Shown: positions 10,449 to 19,420 of the stretch, piece by piece
Layout of the letters: each line of letters starts with the position of its first letter
Numbering within the stretch: the stretch's first letter is position 1
From: an uncultured archaeon
GTDB lineage: Archaea > Thermoproteota > Bathyarchaeia > Bathyarchaeales > Bathycorpusculaceae
DNA: 64,000 bases
Assembly (NCBI GenBank): GCA_938023865.1
Contig: CALJDG010000048.1
Coordinates: 1 to 64,000 of the forward strand
Reading direction: 5' to 3'
Made by a program: the position numbers and the translations under genes
Notes under the pieces: generated by a model
What the model saw: only the letters and a program-made list of their open reading frames with translations
The model's database searches: none
Told to the model about the DNA's origin: nothing

Positions 10449-12248
10449 TTAGTCCTCTTCTGTTATAGCTATGTGCCTCACGTAATAGTATTCGCCTATT
10501 TCCTTCTGATACTTGTCCAATTTCGAGCCCTCCTTGTTAACGCGCGGTCTTTTCGTGACAGGGTCCCTTCTGAAGGTCACATTCATTTCTTTCAAAAAGG
10601 TGTTCATTCCATCCCTCAGGCTTGTGGGCGGGTTGGCTTTACCCCTTATTCCAGGCTCGCCGGTAAACACCATCAAACGGTCTGCTATGAAGTCTTGGGT
10701 CACAACGTCGTGTTCAACGACAAAGGCCATGGCGTTTCTAGTCTCAATTACTCGGCGTATGGTTCTCGCCATGTTAAGCCTTTCTTCAACGTCCAAGTAG
10801 GCACTAGGCTCGTCCAGAAGGTAAAGCTCAGCCTTCCTCGACAGGCACGCGGCTATGGCTACCTTCTGAAGTTCGCCGCCGCTAAGCTCAGCTATGTTCC
10901 TCTCTAAAAGTGGTGCTATGCCAAGGGGCTGGAGGATTTCAGCCTTGTACCAGCCTGAAGTGAAGTCTTCTTTGGCTATGCTTGTTAAGAGTTCTTGCAC
11001 GGTGCCTTCATATTCAGCAGAGATATATTGTGGCTTGTAGCTTACCGTGAGCTCTTTGAACTCTTTTCCCTCATCTGTTTTCTCCAAACCAGCCAATATT
11101 TTAACAAATGTTGTTTTGCCAATGCCGTTTGGTCCGAGAATCCCTATAATTTCGCCTCTTATTATTTCTCCGGGCTGTGCGACGAGTTTGAAGCCTTCAT
11201 AGGTTTTCTCCATCTTATCCCATCTTAGAAGCGTCTCGCCCGCGGCGAAGCTTATGGTTGGCGGTTTTTCATGGAATATTATGGCTTCTTTTCTGAAGCG
11301 GATGTTTTCGTCTGGGATGTAGCCTTGAAGATAAATATTTATGCCAGTTCTGACGCCGTGCACGTGGGAAACTATCCCATAAACCCCTGCCTCGCCGTAA
11401 AATATGCATACTTGGTCTGAAAGGTAGTCGATTATTGCAAGGTCATGCTCAGCAACAACAACAATTTTTCCCTCGCCCTTTAGGGTTCTGATGGCTCTTG
11501 CAACCTCAAGCCTCTGCTTCGCGTCTAGGTAGCTTGAGGGCTCGTCAAAAAGGTAGACGTCGGCTTCTCTGCATATTGCAGCGGCTACAGCCACCCTTTG
11601 CAGTTCGCCCCCGCTTAGGGCTTCAATGGGTCTGTCCCAAATGTTTTTCAACTCAAGCCTTTTGGCAACTTCTCCAAGAACGCCCCGCTCATCCACCTTT
11701 TTAAGGAGTTCGCTAACCCTGCCAGAAACAGCCCTTGCAATCTTGTCAACATATTGGGGTTTGTGCACAACTTTTAGTTTGCCCTCGCTTATCCGCTGGA
11801 AATAATCCTGCAGCACTGAACCCCTAAAATACCTTATGATGTCGCTCCAGTTGGGCGGGTTCTCATAATTTCCAAGGTTTGGCTTAACCTCTCCGGAGAG
11901 AATCTTCAACGTCGTTGTCTTCCCGATACCGTTTTTGCCGAGAAGTCCTAAAACAGCACCGGAGGAAGGTGTTGGAAGTCTATAAAGCTTAAAGGCGTTC
12001 GGTCCGAACCTGTGGCTGCACTCCTTTTCCAGCTCATCTGGAAGGTTCACTATCGATATGGCGTTAAATGGGCATTTTTTTACGCAGATTCCGCAGCCGG
12101 AGCATAGTGCCTCAACAATGAGTGGTTTGGTGTCTTCAAAGCGTATTGCCTCAACGTGGCTTCTTACCATTGGACAAAAGCGCCGGCACTGTTTTCCGCA
12201 ACGCTTAGGTTTGCACCTATCAGCGTCCAGCACTGCCACACGGGTCAT
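10449..12248 (-). CDS. ABCE1/RLI ribosome recycling ATPase
   Basis: N-terminal Fe-S cysteines, two ABC domains (GKNGIGKTTTLKILSG; GPNGIGKTTFVKILAG; LSGGELQRVAVAAA; LSGGELQKVAIAA). Confidence 0.98.
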   Translation of the reverse strand: MTRVAVLDADRCKPKRCGKQCRRFCPMVRSHVEAIRFEDTKPLIVEALCSGCGICVKKCPFNAISIVNLPDELEKECSHRFGPNAFKLYRLPTPSSGAVLGLLGKNGIGKTTTLKILSGEVKPNLGNYENPPNWSDIIRYFRGSVLQDYFQRISEGKLKVVHKPQYVDKIARAVSGRVSELLKKVDERGVLGEVAKRLELKNIWDRPIEALSGGELQRVAVAAAICREADVYLFDEPSSYLDAKQRLEVARAIRTLKGEGKIVVVAEHDLAIIDYLSDQVCIFYGEAGVYGIVSHVHGVRTGINIYLQGYIPDENIRFRKEAIIFHEKPPTISFAAGETLLRWDKMEKTYEGFKLVAQPGEIIRGEIIGILGPNGIGKTTFVKILAGLEKTDEGKEFKELTVSYKPQYISAEYEGTVQELLTSIAKEDFTSGWYKAEILQPLGIAPLLERNIAELSGGELQKVAIAACLSRKAELYLLDEPSAYLDVEERLNMARTIRRVIETRNAMAFVVEHDVVTQDFIADRLMVFTGEPGIRGKANPPTSLRDGMNTFLKEMNVTFRRDPVTKRPRVNKEGSKLDKYQKEIGEYYYVRHIAITEED

Positions 12249-12491
12249 AGTTTACCAGCAACTATCTAGTTATGCGCTTTTACGTCATAAATATGAGACT
12301 TAAAATCAGATTGATGAGTGCTAAAAACTTTTCGATTAAAATGGAGTTGGTGATGGCGGAATCTTTTTTGTTAGTATTAATAGATTCGCGGCAACATATA
12401 ATAAAATATATGAAGTTACAGAACAACGGTTTAATGGGATGCTATTGGGAAAGGAAAAATTTATCGGAAAAGGAAGGAACGTTTATGGGAA

Positions 12492-13118
12492 ATGTATTGG
12501 AAAGGTAACAACGGGTCAGATATTTTAAGGCCTAACGGCTTTGATGCTTATCCAGATGAGATTTATGATTTCTTCTTGGGCTTGGTGGATCGTGAAGGGC
12601 GGGTTATTGATTTGGGCTGCGGCAATGGATTAATGCTTCGTCATCTCGTTACAAAGAGTAAGTATAAGCTCGTGCCTTATGTTGTAGACTTTATTGAAGC
12701 CTCAATTAAGTAAGCCAAAGAGGATATATTGCCAGGATACGCTGAGAATTTTAAGGTTGGAAACATAGTGGACATAGATTTAAGCCCAAATTTCTTTGAC
12801 TTTATATTTTTCGATCCATACGATGTTCACCCAGACGACATTGAGCACATGGTCAACAAAATTTTAAGGGCTTGCAAGCCTGGAGGCAAGATAACATTTT
12901 ATACTTACAGTGATGTACTTAAGGCTTTAAGATTTATCAAAATTTTTAGGCTAAAACTGGTAAACTGGATAGGCGACCTATTACCACGAGAGATAGCAAA
13001 GAAACTAAAAAGGATAGACCATGCTGAGGTCTCTATAGGAGTTTATGAACAAGGAGGCACCAAACAATCGAGATGTGAGATATCAACTACACATGCTTTT
13101 ATGTCTAAAAGAAAATGA
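12492..13118 (+). pseudogene. SAM-dependent methyltransferase interrupted by in-frame TAA
   Basis: ORFs 12492-12713 and 12729-13118 are in the same frame, separated by one TAA at 12711-12713; motif I VIDLGCGNGLMLRHL before the stop, FFDPYDVHPDDIEHMVNKILRACKPGGKITFYTYS after it. Confidence 0.75.
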
Positions 13119-13144
13119 GGGAAACATGAAGGCCTTTATTGTTT

Positions 13145-13219
13145 TCACCACTCTTCTTCTTCCCACTCTTCTTCTTCCCAGTCTTCCTCTTCCCATTCCT
13201 CTTCTTCCTCGAACATCAT
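13145..13219 (-). CDS. 24-aa acidic/tryptophan repeat microprotein MMFEEEEEWEEEDWEEEEWEEEEW
   Basis: ATGATG start, GGAGGTGA SD at 13222-13229 (minus), about four 15-nt repeat units ending in TGG, TGA stop. Confidence 0.5.
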   Translation of the reverse strand: MMFEEEEEWEEEDWEEEEWEEEEW

Positions 13220-13335
13220 ATTCACCTCCATTAACATGGGCTTGGCATAGTGAGAGCCTCAAAAGAATGCTTTAAGCATTTTCATTCGACTACTGTCGAG
13301 AAACAGCTTTGATGACTTGCCACTGTTTTAAAAAC

Positions 13336-14289
13336 TTACTTCAGAATCTTTGCCGTTAGGGCGGCTTCAGGTTCTTTCATTCCAGGTTTAAGGTAAGCCC
13401 AACACAAATGTGCGGAGTTGTGGGCGGCTCCAATTTCTCCCCGCGTGTTTACGGCGATTAAACCCATAGAGTTAAAGGTTCCGGCCATCCGTTCATTAAC
13501 AAGCTTTATGGCGGCTTCAACAGCCTCTTGGGCAGTTTTGCCGCTCCCCATGTAATTGCAGACGGTCTTTGCCAAAACAAGCCTTATTGCTATTTCGCCA
13601 ACACCGGTGGCTGAACAAGCTCCACTCCTATTATCAGCGTAGGTGCCGCATCCAATTAAGGGTGAATCACCAATTCTTCCAGGGATTTTTAATGGAAAGC
13701 CGCCTGTGGAAGTTGCAGCCGCAACATTCCCCTCCAAATCTAGTGCAACAGCACCAACAGTTTCAAGGTCGAAAAGCTCCGGGTAACACTTAACTAGTTC
13801 TGCAAGTTTTGGTAGCTCAAACTTGCCATCCAAAAGGGCTTGCTTTGCTTGCTCATAATATTTTAAGCGGAGTTCTGTAAGCGGGTTTCGCCTCTCAAGG
13901 TTGAATAGTTTTGCGAGCTTCTCTGCCCCTTCGCCAACTATGAAAACGTGGTCTGTCTTCTCCATAACTATTCGTGCAAGCCTGACGGGGTTTCTAATAT
14001 CCCTCAAAAGTCCGGTAGCTCCGGCCTTCAAGGTTTTTCCATCCATGATGGAGGCTTCCATTTCCACAGTCTTTTCTATCGTTAGGCTTGAACCATAACC
14101 AGCGTTAAAGACACCCTCGTCCTCTAAGACAGCCACAGCCTCGACAACAGCGTCAAGGGCGCTTCCACCTTTAGCTAAAATGTTGAAGCTAATTTTTGCC
14201 GCCTTCTTCACGCCCTCAAGCCCAGGATTGATGCGCTCTGTATGCCAGTTTCCAGCTCCTCCATGAACAACAATTACGGGTTTAGGCGT
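13336..14289 (-). CDS. isoaspartyl peptidase/L-asparaginase (T2 Ntn hydrolase)
   Basis: VEAVAVLEDEGVFNAGYGSSLT, VGAVALDLEGNVAAATSTGGFPLKIPGRIGDSPLIGCGTYAD; in-frame upstream codons encode conserved TPKPVIVVHGGAGNW, so the N-terminus lies upstream of the ORF-track GTG at 14211. Confidence 0.88.
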   Translation of the reverse strand, partial: TPKPVIVVHGGAGNWHTERINPGLEGVKKAAKISFNILAKGGSALDAVVEAVAVLEDEGVFNAGYGSSLTIEKTVEMEASIMDGKTLKAGATGLLRDIRNPVRLARIVMEKTDHVFIVGEGAEKLAKLFNLERRNPLTELRLKYYEQAKQALLDGKFELPKLAELVKCYPELFDLETVGAVALDLEGNVAAATSTGGFPLKIPGRIGDSPLIGCGTYADNRSGACSATGVGEIAIRLVLAKTVCNYMGSGKTAQEAVEAAIKLVNERMAGTFNSMGLIAVNTRGEIGAAHNSAHLCWAYLKPGMKEPEAALTAKILK

Positions 14290-14371
14290 TTTCCTCCCTC
14301 CAGTTTTGGAAAAATAAAGTTTACGCCCATGAATTTAAGCCTAGTCCCCGAAAAGTTCTAAATATTTTTGG

Positions 14372-15583
14372 CTATGGACGAGCACCAAGCGTTAATGGAA
14401 TTGTGAGCTCCTGGTTATTCCTCATTATCGTCAAGTTTATTGTTTGCCCAGGAGTTGTGTTCTCTTCAATATAGGCTGAAAGTGCGTCTAAACCGGTTAT
14501 TCTTATTCCGTTTATGGCTATTATAATGTCGCCACCAACAGTCACGTATTGTCCTGCAATCAGCACCCGTTTTGTTCCGTCTCTTAAACAGGCGTTGGCT
14601 GCCGGGCCTCCACTTACAACTTGAGTTATTAGCCACCCATAAGTGACGTTGACGCCCATAATTTGCGCTATCTCATATGTCATGTCTACGCCTGCAGCGC
14701 CAAGCCAAGGATGCTTGTCATAGTATCCCATGGTTACAAGCGAAGCAATTTCCCTCAGAATCGTATTTGAGGGAATTGCGAAGCCCAGTCCTTGAGAGTC
14801 GCTTACGATAGCTGTTGTTACACCTACCACTTGTCCTTGAAGGTTTAAAAGGGGTCCTCCAGAATTTCCCGGGTTTAAGGGGGCGGTTGTTTGGATAACA
14901 TTGGCTATTGGATACCCGCCAGTCTCCTCCTCGGTTATTGTTCTACCAAGCGCGCTTACTATGCCAATGCTCATTGAACCAGCCAGCCCATAGGGGTTGC
15001 CGACAGCCACAGCAATGTCGCCAACTTTAAGCGTTGATGAACTCACAACCTCAAGAGGTTTAAACTCATGTTGGGGTGCGTTGATCGAAAGCACAGCCAA
15101 GTCTACATAGGGGTCTAAACCGAGAACCGTCGCAGCGTATCCATTCCCGTTAATGAATGTGATTGTCAAATTGATCGCGCCTCCGACTACGTGATAGTTT
15201 GTAATTACTACCATCTGCCCGGAAAAGTTATAGATGAATCCTGAACCTTGCACTTGGTTGTAGTATGGGCGGCGGAAAACGTCATATTGCACTATCACTC
15301 CGCGAACTATAACAACGGAGTCTTTGACCATTTCATATAAATCCGAAAGCGAAATGTTCCCTCCAAAAATGTACGTGTTATTTACAATGGTCTGTGTCCG
15401 AAGGTTTGCTGTTTGCTGTCTTAGGGCTATCAGTTCATTCTCTAAAACTTTGATTTTTTCCGATAGCGGCAGGCTGCCTAGCAGATAACCCGTTAATGCT
15501 CCTGCAACTAAACCGATTATAACGATTCCAATTAGGAGAATAGTTGAAAACCCTTTCACACTAAATTTTCGGGCTTTCTCCAC
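14372..15583 (-). CDS. membrane-anchored HtrA/DegP-like serine protease with PDZ domain
   Basis: N-terminal TM; TNYHVV, DLAVL, NPGNSGGPLLNLQGQVVGV; C-terminal PDZ GGPAANACLRDG. Confidence 0.93.
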   Translation of the reverse strand: MEKARKFSVKGFSTILLIGIVIIGLVAGALTGYLLGSLPLSEKIKVLENELIALRQQTANLRTQTIVNNTYIFGGNISLSDLYEMVKDSVVIVRGVIVQYDVFRRPYYNQVQGSGFIYNFSGQMVVITNYHVVGGAINLTITFINGNGYAATVLGLDPYVDLAVLSINAPQHEFKPLEVVSSSTLKVGDIAVAVGNPYGLAGSMSIGIVSALGRTITEEETGGYPIANVIQTTAPLNPGNSGGPLLNLQGQVVGVTTAIVSDSQGLGFAIPSNTILREIASLVTMGYYDKHPWLGAAGVDMTYEIAQIMGVNVTYGWLITQVVSGGPAANACLRDGTKRVLIAGQYVTVGGDIIIAINGIRITGLDALSAYIEENTTPGQTINLTIMRNNQELTIPLTLGARP

Positions 15584-15597
15584 TTTTTCACCTCATT

Positions 15598-16380
15598 TTA
15601 CAGTTTTCTGCCACAATGAGGACAAAAGGCGTGGTCTGATTGAATTTCTCTACCGCATGCGGGACACGCAAGTTTCTCCTTCGCCAGTAGGCCCATCTTC
15701 TCCTTTGCCAGAAGTTTCCCATCACTGAGGAAGAGCACCCTACGCGCGTGCGAGGCCATTGCGCCGTCGTGGGTAACCATTACAATGGTTGTTCCTTGTT
15801 CAGCATTTAACTTACCCAAGAGCCTAACTATCTCATATTTTGTTTTGGCGTCCAAGTTACCCGTAGGCTCGTCTGCCAAAACGATGGATGGATCATTAGC
15901 CAAAGCCCTTGCAATAGCAACTCTTTGCTGTTCACCAGCACTTAAGCGAAGCGGCTTATGATTTTCCCTTTCAGCTAAACCGACAAGCCTTAAAAGTTCT
16001 CGGGCTCTTTTCCGCATTTCCCCCCTCGATTTCCCAGTTCCCTCCATGGGAAGCTCAACGTTTTCTAACGCGCTTAAGTATGGAAGTAGATTGAACGTTT
16101 GGAAAACGAAGCCAACCTTGTATCGCCTAATCTTATACAACTCCTCCTCCGGCACTGAGGTGACATCCACCCCGTCAAGAATCACTTTTCCACTTGTCGG
16201 CCTGTCAAGGCAGCCTAAAATGTTGAGCATTGTAGTTTTACCAGAGCCTGAGGGCCCCATTATGGAGACGAAGTCTCCCCTTTCCACTTTCAGGTTTATG
16301 TCGGAAAGGGCTCGGATGCTTCGTCCGCCAAGCTTGTAAACCTTGTCCAGTTTTTCTGTTTCTAAAACGATCTCACTCAT
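15598..16380 (-). CDS. MacB/LolD-type ABC transporter ATPase with C-terminal zinc ribbon
   Basis: GPSGSGKTTMLNILG, LSAGEQQRVAIARAL; C-terminus CPACGREIQSDHAFCPHCGRKL. Confidence 0.95.
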   Translation of the reverse strand: MSEIVLETEKLDKVYKLGGRSIRALSDINLKVERGDFVSIMGPSGSGKTTMLNILGCLDRPTSGKVILDGVDVTSVPEEELYKIRRYKVGFVFQTFNLLPYLSALENVELPMEGTGKSRGEMRKRARELLRLVGLAERENHKPLRLSAGEQQRVAIARALANDPSIVLADEPTGNLDAKTKYEIVRLLGKLNAEQGTTIVMVTHDGAMASHARRVLFLSDGKLLAKEKMGLLAKEKLACPACGREIQSDHAFCPHCGRKL

Positions 16381-17740
16381 ATCTCAACGCCTCGATTGGC
16401 GATATTTTTGAAGCTCTCCAAGCGGGGTACAGGCTTCCTAAAGCGCCTAAAACTGCAGCTACACAGATTGCTAACAAAATTAGTTGTGGACTTAACGTGG
16501 CTGCACTATAGCTTTGTGTTCCGATAACGCTTGGATACTGTGTTTGGAATGGACGGGTGGGCCGCTGTGTGCCGAACAAGTTTAGCTGGGGAAGCAAGAG
16601 TGAAAAGAAGAACGGTGCAGCTATGCTTCCTATTGCGACTCCGGCCACTCCTCCGATTACGCCTATTAGCATACCTTCAAGCATGAATTGGTTCATGATG
16701 TTTCGGTTGCTGAAGCCTATAGCCTTCAAAATGCCGATTTCCCTCGTCCTTTCACGGACCGAATAGAGCATCACAAAAAAGACAATTAGGCTTGTGGCTG
16801 CAACAGCAATTATGATTAACTGGGTGGCTGTCGCTTGTGCCTGGGCGATGGAAGATTCAGCATTACTTAATGTTTGCGTATACATTTCCTGCATGCGCTG
16901 CAAATTTTCTAAGCGGTCTTGATAGGTCGTCACATAGAGTTCAGGATACATTGCCTTAATCAAGTCAGCAACTTGGGTGGCAAGAGAAGCGTCGCTTACA
17001 TACACATATAATTTGCTTATTTTTCCATTGAGGCCGGTAACTCTTTGGGCGTCTGAAAGTTCCATATAAACAGTTCTTATTTGACTGGCTGATTCAAACA
17101 TGCCCTTAACTATAAAATATTCGCCGTTTATCTCTACAGCATCGCCAACACTGGCACCAAAATAGCTGGTTAAATTTGAGCTTATGAGGATGTTGCCGTT
17201 GTCACTTTCAGAGAGGCTTTCTCCAGCAGTAATGTTTGTTGGCAAAACCGAATACTCAGCAAGTAAGGATGCGTTTAGATCCACGCCTATTATCGTGTAT
17301 GCTGGTCGATAGATTATGCGTGTTCCAAAAGGAGTGCTTAAAGTTTCTTCAATTGTTTCATTTGAGGATGTTTCAAGGAAGGGAATGACATCCTTAACTC
17401 CATCAATAGAACATATCTCATTCACAACAGCCTCATCCACATAGGTTTGGTTAAATGCACCCCAGAAACCGCCAGGTCTGAACATTTGCATTCCTGTGCT
17501 GGGCGTGGTGCTGCATTCGATGAGTGTTGCTGTTTTGTTTATCTCCTCCTGCATTGCAGTGAGTGTTTTGGAGAAGTTTTCAGTTATTCTCTGCATAGAT
17601 TCTTGATTTGCCATAATGCCTGCTGGTATGGAAACCATGATTGCCATGGAAAAGCCTAAAGCCAAAACAACCAAAAGTGTTCGAATTTTCCTTCTTGAAA
17701 TGTTTTTCAAAGCCCTTGACAGTGCACCCAAGGCCTTCAC
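16373..17740 (-). CDS. MacB/FtsX-family ABC transporter permease
   Basis: N-terminal TM, periplasmic-like domain, REIGILKAIGFSNRNIMNQFMLEGMLIG, C-terminal YPAWRASKISPIEALRYE. Confidence 0.93.
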   Translation of the reverse strand: MKALGALSRALKNISRRKIRTLLVVLALGFSMAIMVSIPAGIMANQESMQRITENFSKTLTAMQEEINKTATLIECSTTPSTGMQMFRPGGFWGAFNQTYVDEAVVNEICSIDGVKDVIPFLETSSNETIEETLSTPFGTRIIYRPAYTIIGVDLNASLLAEYSVLPTNITAGESLSESDNGNILISSNLTSYFGASVGDAVEINGEYFIVKGMFESASQIRTVYMELSDAQRVTGLNGKISKLYVYVSDASLATQVADLIKAMYPELYVTTYQDRLENLQRMQEMYTQTLSNAESSIAQAQATATQLIIIAVAATSLIVFFVMLYSVRERTREIGILKAIGFSNRNIMNQFMLEGMLIGVIGGVAGVAIGSIAAPFFFSLLLPQLNLFGTQRPTRPFQTQYPSVIGTQSYSAATLSPQLILLAICVAAVLGALGSLYPAWRASKISPIEALRYE

Positions 17741-17887
17741 CGCTCAGCCTTATGCCTTGCTAAAAGCGAAAGTTACGTCTAATATGAGGATTTTCCAAAA
17801 TTACACCAAAATGTCACCCTAATTCCTGCGAATGGAACATGATTCAAAAATAAAAAGGAGAAGGGAGATAGTCTTGTTTCCTGCTGG

Positions 17888-18412
17888 TTAAGACTTTTCG
17901 ATTATTGTCAACGTTAGAATGACTATTTTCGTAACTTTTCCTTGTTCTAGGTCTACCCAAACCATTGCCCGTCCAGTGGTATCCTTCTCCAGCATCACAA
18001 TGGCGTTTGTAGCCTTTGTTACAACTGTGCCGTCTCCTTCAACAACTGTTTTGATTATCGGCTTGACACCCGTGATGTTGTATCCATCGTTTAGAAGGTT
18101 TTGCACGTCAGTGTCGCTTTTTGCTATATTAATCACGTTTTCCTTGTATTCTTCGCTGACTTCAATGAATCCATGGTTGAAGCAGCCCCTTCCATGTATC
18201 CATCCTCTGGGCACTGCAGGCTTTTCAGTTGTTACGTTGTGGTTAGTCCACCATGCAAAGCCAAAGCCCTTCCAGCTCAACCAGCCTTGCATGTTTTGGC
18301 TGTTTACAGGTGGACATGCGTTGGCTGTTGAATATGCATTTAGAACAACAGCACCCATCACTGCAACTGCGACCACAATCAACAACGCTATTACAGCTTT
18401 CCTCTTGTCTAT
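17888..18412 (-). CDS. secreted protein of unknown function, signal peptide (M)DKRKAVIALLIVVAVAVMGAVVLNA
   Basis: Signal-like N-terminus reached only by extending to ATA at 18410-18412; GGAGGTG SD 8 nt upstream; ORF track start is 18385. Confidence 0.65.
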   Translation of the reverse strand: MDKRKAVIALLIVVAVAVMGAVVLNAYSTANACPPVNSQNMQGWLSWKGFGFAWWTNHNVTTEKPAVPRGWIHGRGCFNHGFIEVSEEYKENVINIAKSDTDVQNLLNDGYNITGVKPIIKTVVEGDGTVVTKATNAIVMLEKDTTGRAMVWVDLEQGKVTKIVILTLTIIEKS

Positions 18413-18436
18413 TTTTCAATCACCTCCATTGCATTG

Positions 18437-18450
18437 TGGTGCGCGCACCA
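18437..18450. promoter_or_regulatory. 14-bp perfect palindrome TGGTGCGCGCACCA, candidate operator
   Basis: Between TATA-like TTTAAATA (minus) and the SD of the secreted-protein gene; HTH regulator gene is divergent. Confidence 0.35.
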
Positions 18451-18608
18451 ACAAAACGCAGCGCTATAGTTTATTTAAAATGTTTTTCAGAATTTAACCA
18501 AAATATCACCATAATTGCCATCTATCCCCAATCTTTATCTTTTAAACGGCTGACAAACACCTATAATCAGCAAATCAAAAATTAAGCGGTCGTTCGGGGT
18601 TGTCTTGA

Positions 18609-18911
18609 ATGTCCACTAACATCCGCCCCCTCAAATATGTGCTTGGCTGGTTGATAGCTGGCACTAGAGGGGGCTTGACGCGGGCGAAAATAATCCAAGC
18701 CTTAAGAGATGCTCCACAAAACGCTAACCAGTTGGCAAACCTACTTAAAATGGATTATAGAACTATAAGGCACCATCTCGAAATTCTCGAGAAAAATAGG
18801 CTCATTGTGTCTGCTGGTGAGGAATATGGGAAAACATATTTCCTATCCCCAACTATGGAGGAAAACTACGCCTTGTTTGAGGAGATTATGAAAAAAGTTT
18901 GGAAAAAGTAG
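18609..18911 (+). CDS. winged-helix (ArsR-like) transcriptional regulator
   Basis: IIQALRDAPQNANQLANLLKMDYRTIRHHLEILEKNRLIVSAGEEYGKTYFLSP. Confidence 0.85.
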   Translation: MSTNIRPLKYVLGWLIAGTRGGLTRAKIIQALRDAPQNANQLANLLKMDYRTIRHHLEILEKNRLIVSAGEEYGKTYFLSPTMEENYALFEEIMKKVWKK

Positions 18912-18928
18912 AAAAGGAGGCAAAGCAA

Positions 18929-19381
18929 ATGAAGCATGAAATGAATCGAAATCCAAGAATTTGGATATTGCTGGTTCTTTTACCAATCTTAGTAGTTGCC
19001 GCTATATTGGCTGCCATATGGGCAACTTCAACCTTCTGGTATCCAAGGTTACCATGGCAGCCCCCAGAACGTCCTCCATACATTCAATGGGATATAGAAT
19101 TTTTCTACATAGCGAAAACTGTTATCTCCACAATAAACATAATCATCTTAGTCTTTCTAGTATTCGAATATATTGACATATACAGAAAAACCCGTTCAGA
19201 ATTTACTATAGGGCTCATAATATTTTCGGCAACTCTGCTTCTTTATGCTTTAACGTCAAATCCCATAGTGGTAAGGACATTTGGTTTTAGACTTTTCGGT
19301 TTGGGACCATTTGCCTTGCTACCAGACTTATTTACTTTCGCAGCTCTCATAATCCTCCTATACCTAAGCATCAAATATTAG
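18929..19381 (+). CDS. membrane protein
   Basis: Multiple TM segments; ATG at 18929 preceded by GGAGG; ORF track start is 18899. Confidence 0.65.
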   Translation: MKHEMNRNPRIWILLVLLPILVVAAILAAIWATSTFWYPRLPWQPPERPPYIQWDIEFFYIAKTVISTINIIILVFLVFEYIDIYRKTRSEFTIGLIIFSATLLLYALTSNPIVVRTFGFRLFGLGPFALLPDLFTFAALIILLYLSIKY

Positions 19382-19420
19382 AACGCTAGAAACCCTTAAA
19401 TTGCTTAAATCTCATGATAA

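Noticed and set aside
12272-12508. ORF of 78 aa between ABCE1 and the methyltransferase
   Set aside because: No motif, overlaps another open frame without a start; likely spurious or relic sequence.
12711-12713. In-frame stop in methyltransferase as recoding (pyrrolysine/selenocysteine)
   Set aside because: The codon is TAA, not TAG/TGA; no recoding element seen.
13045-13275. Plus-strand Leu/Pro-rich ORF opposite the EEEEW repeat
   Set aside because: Overlaps the end of the methyltransferase relic; antisense of the acidic repeat; no SD.
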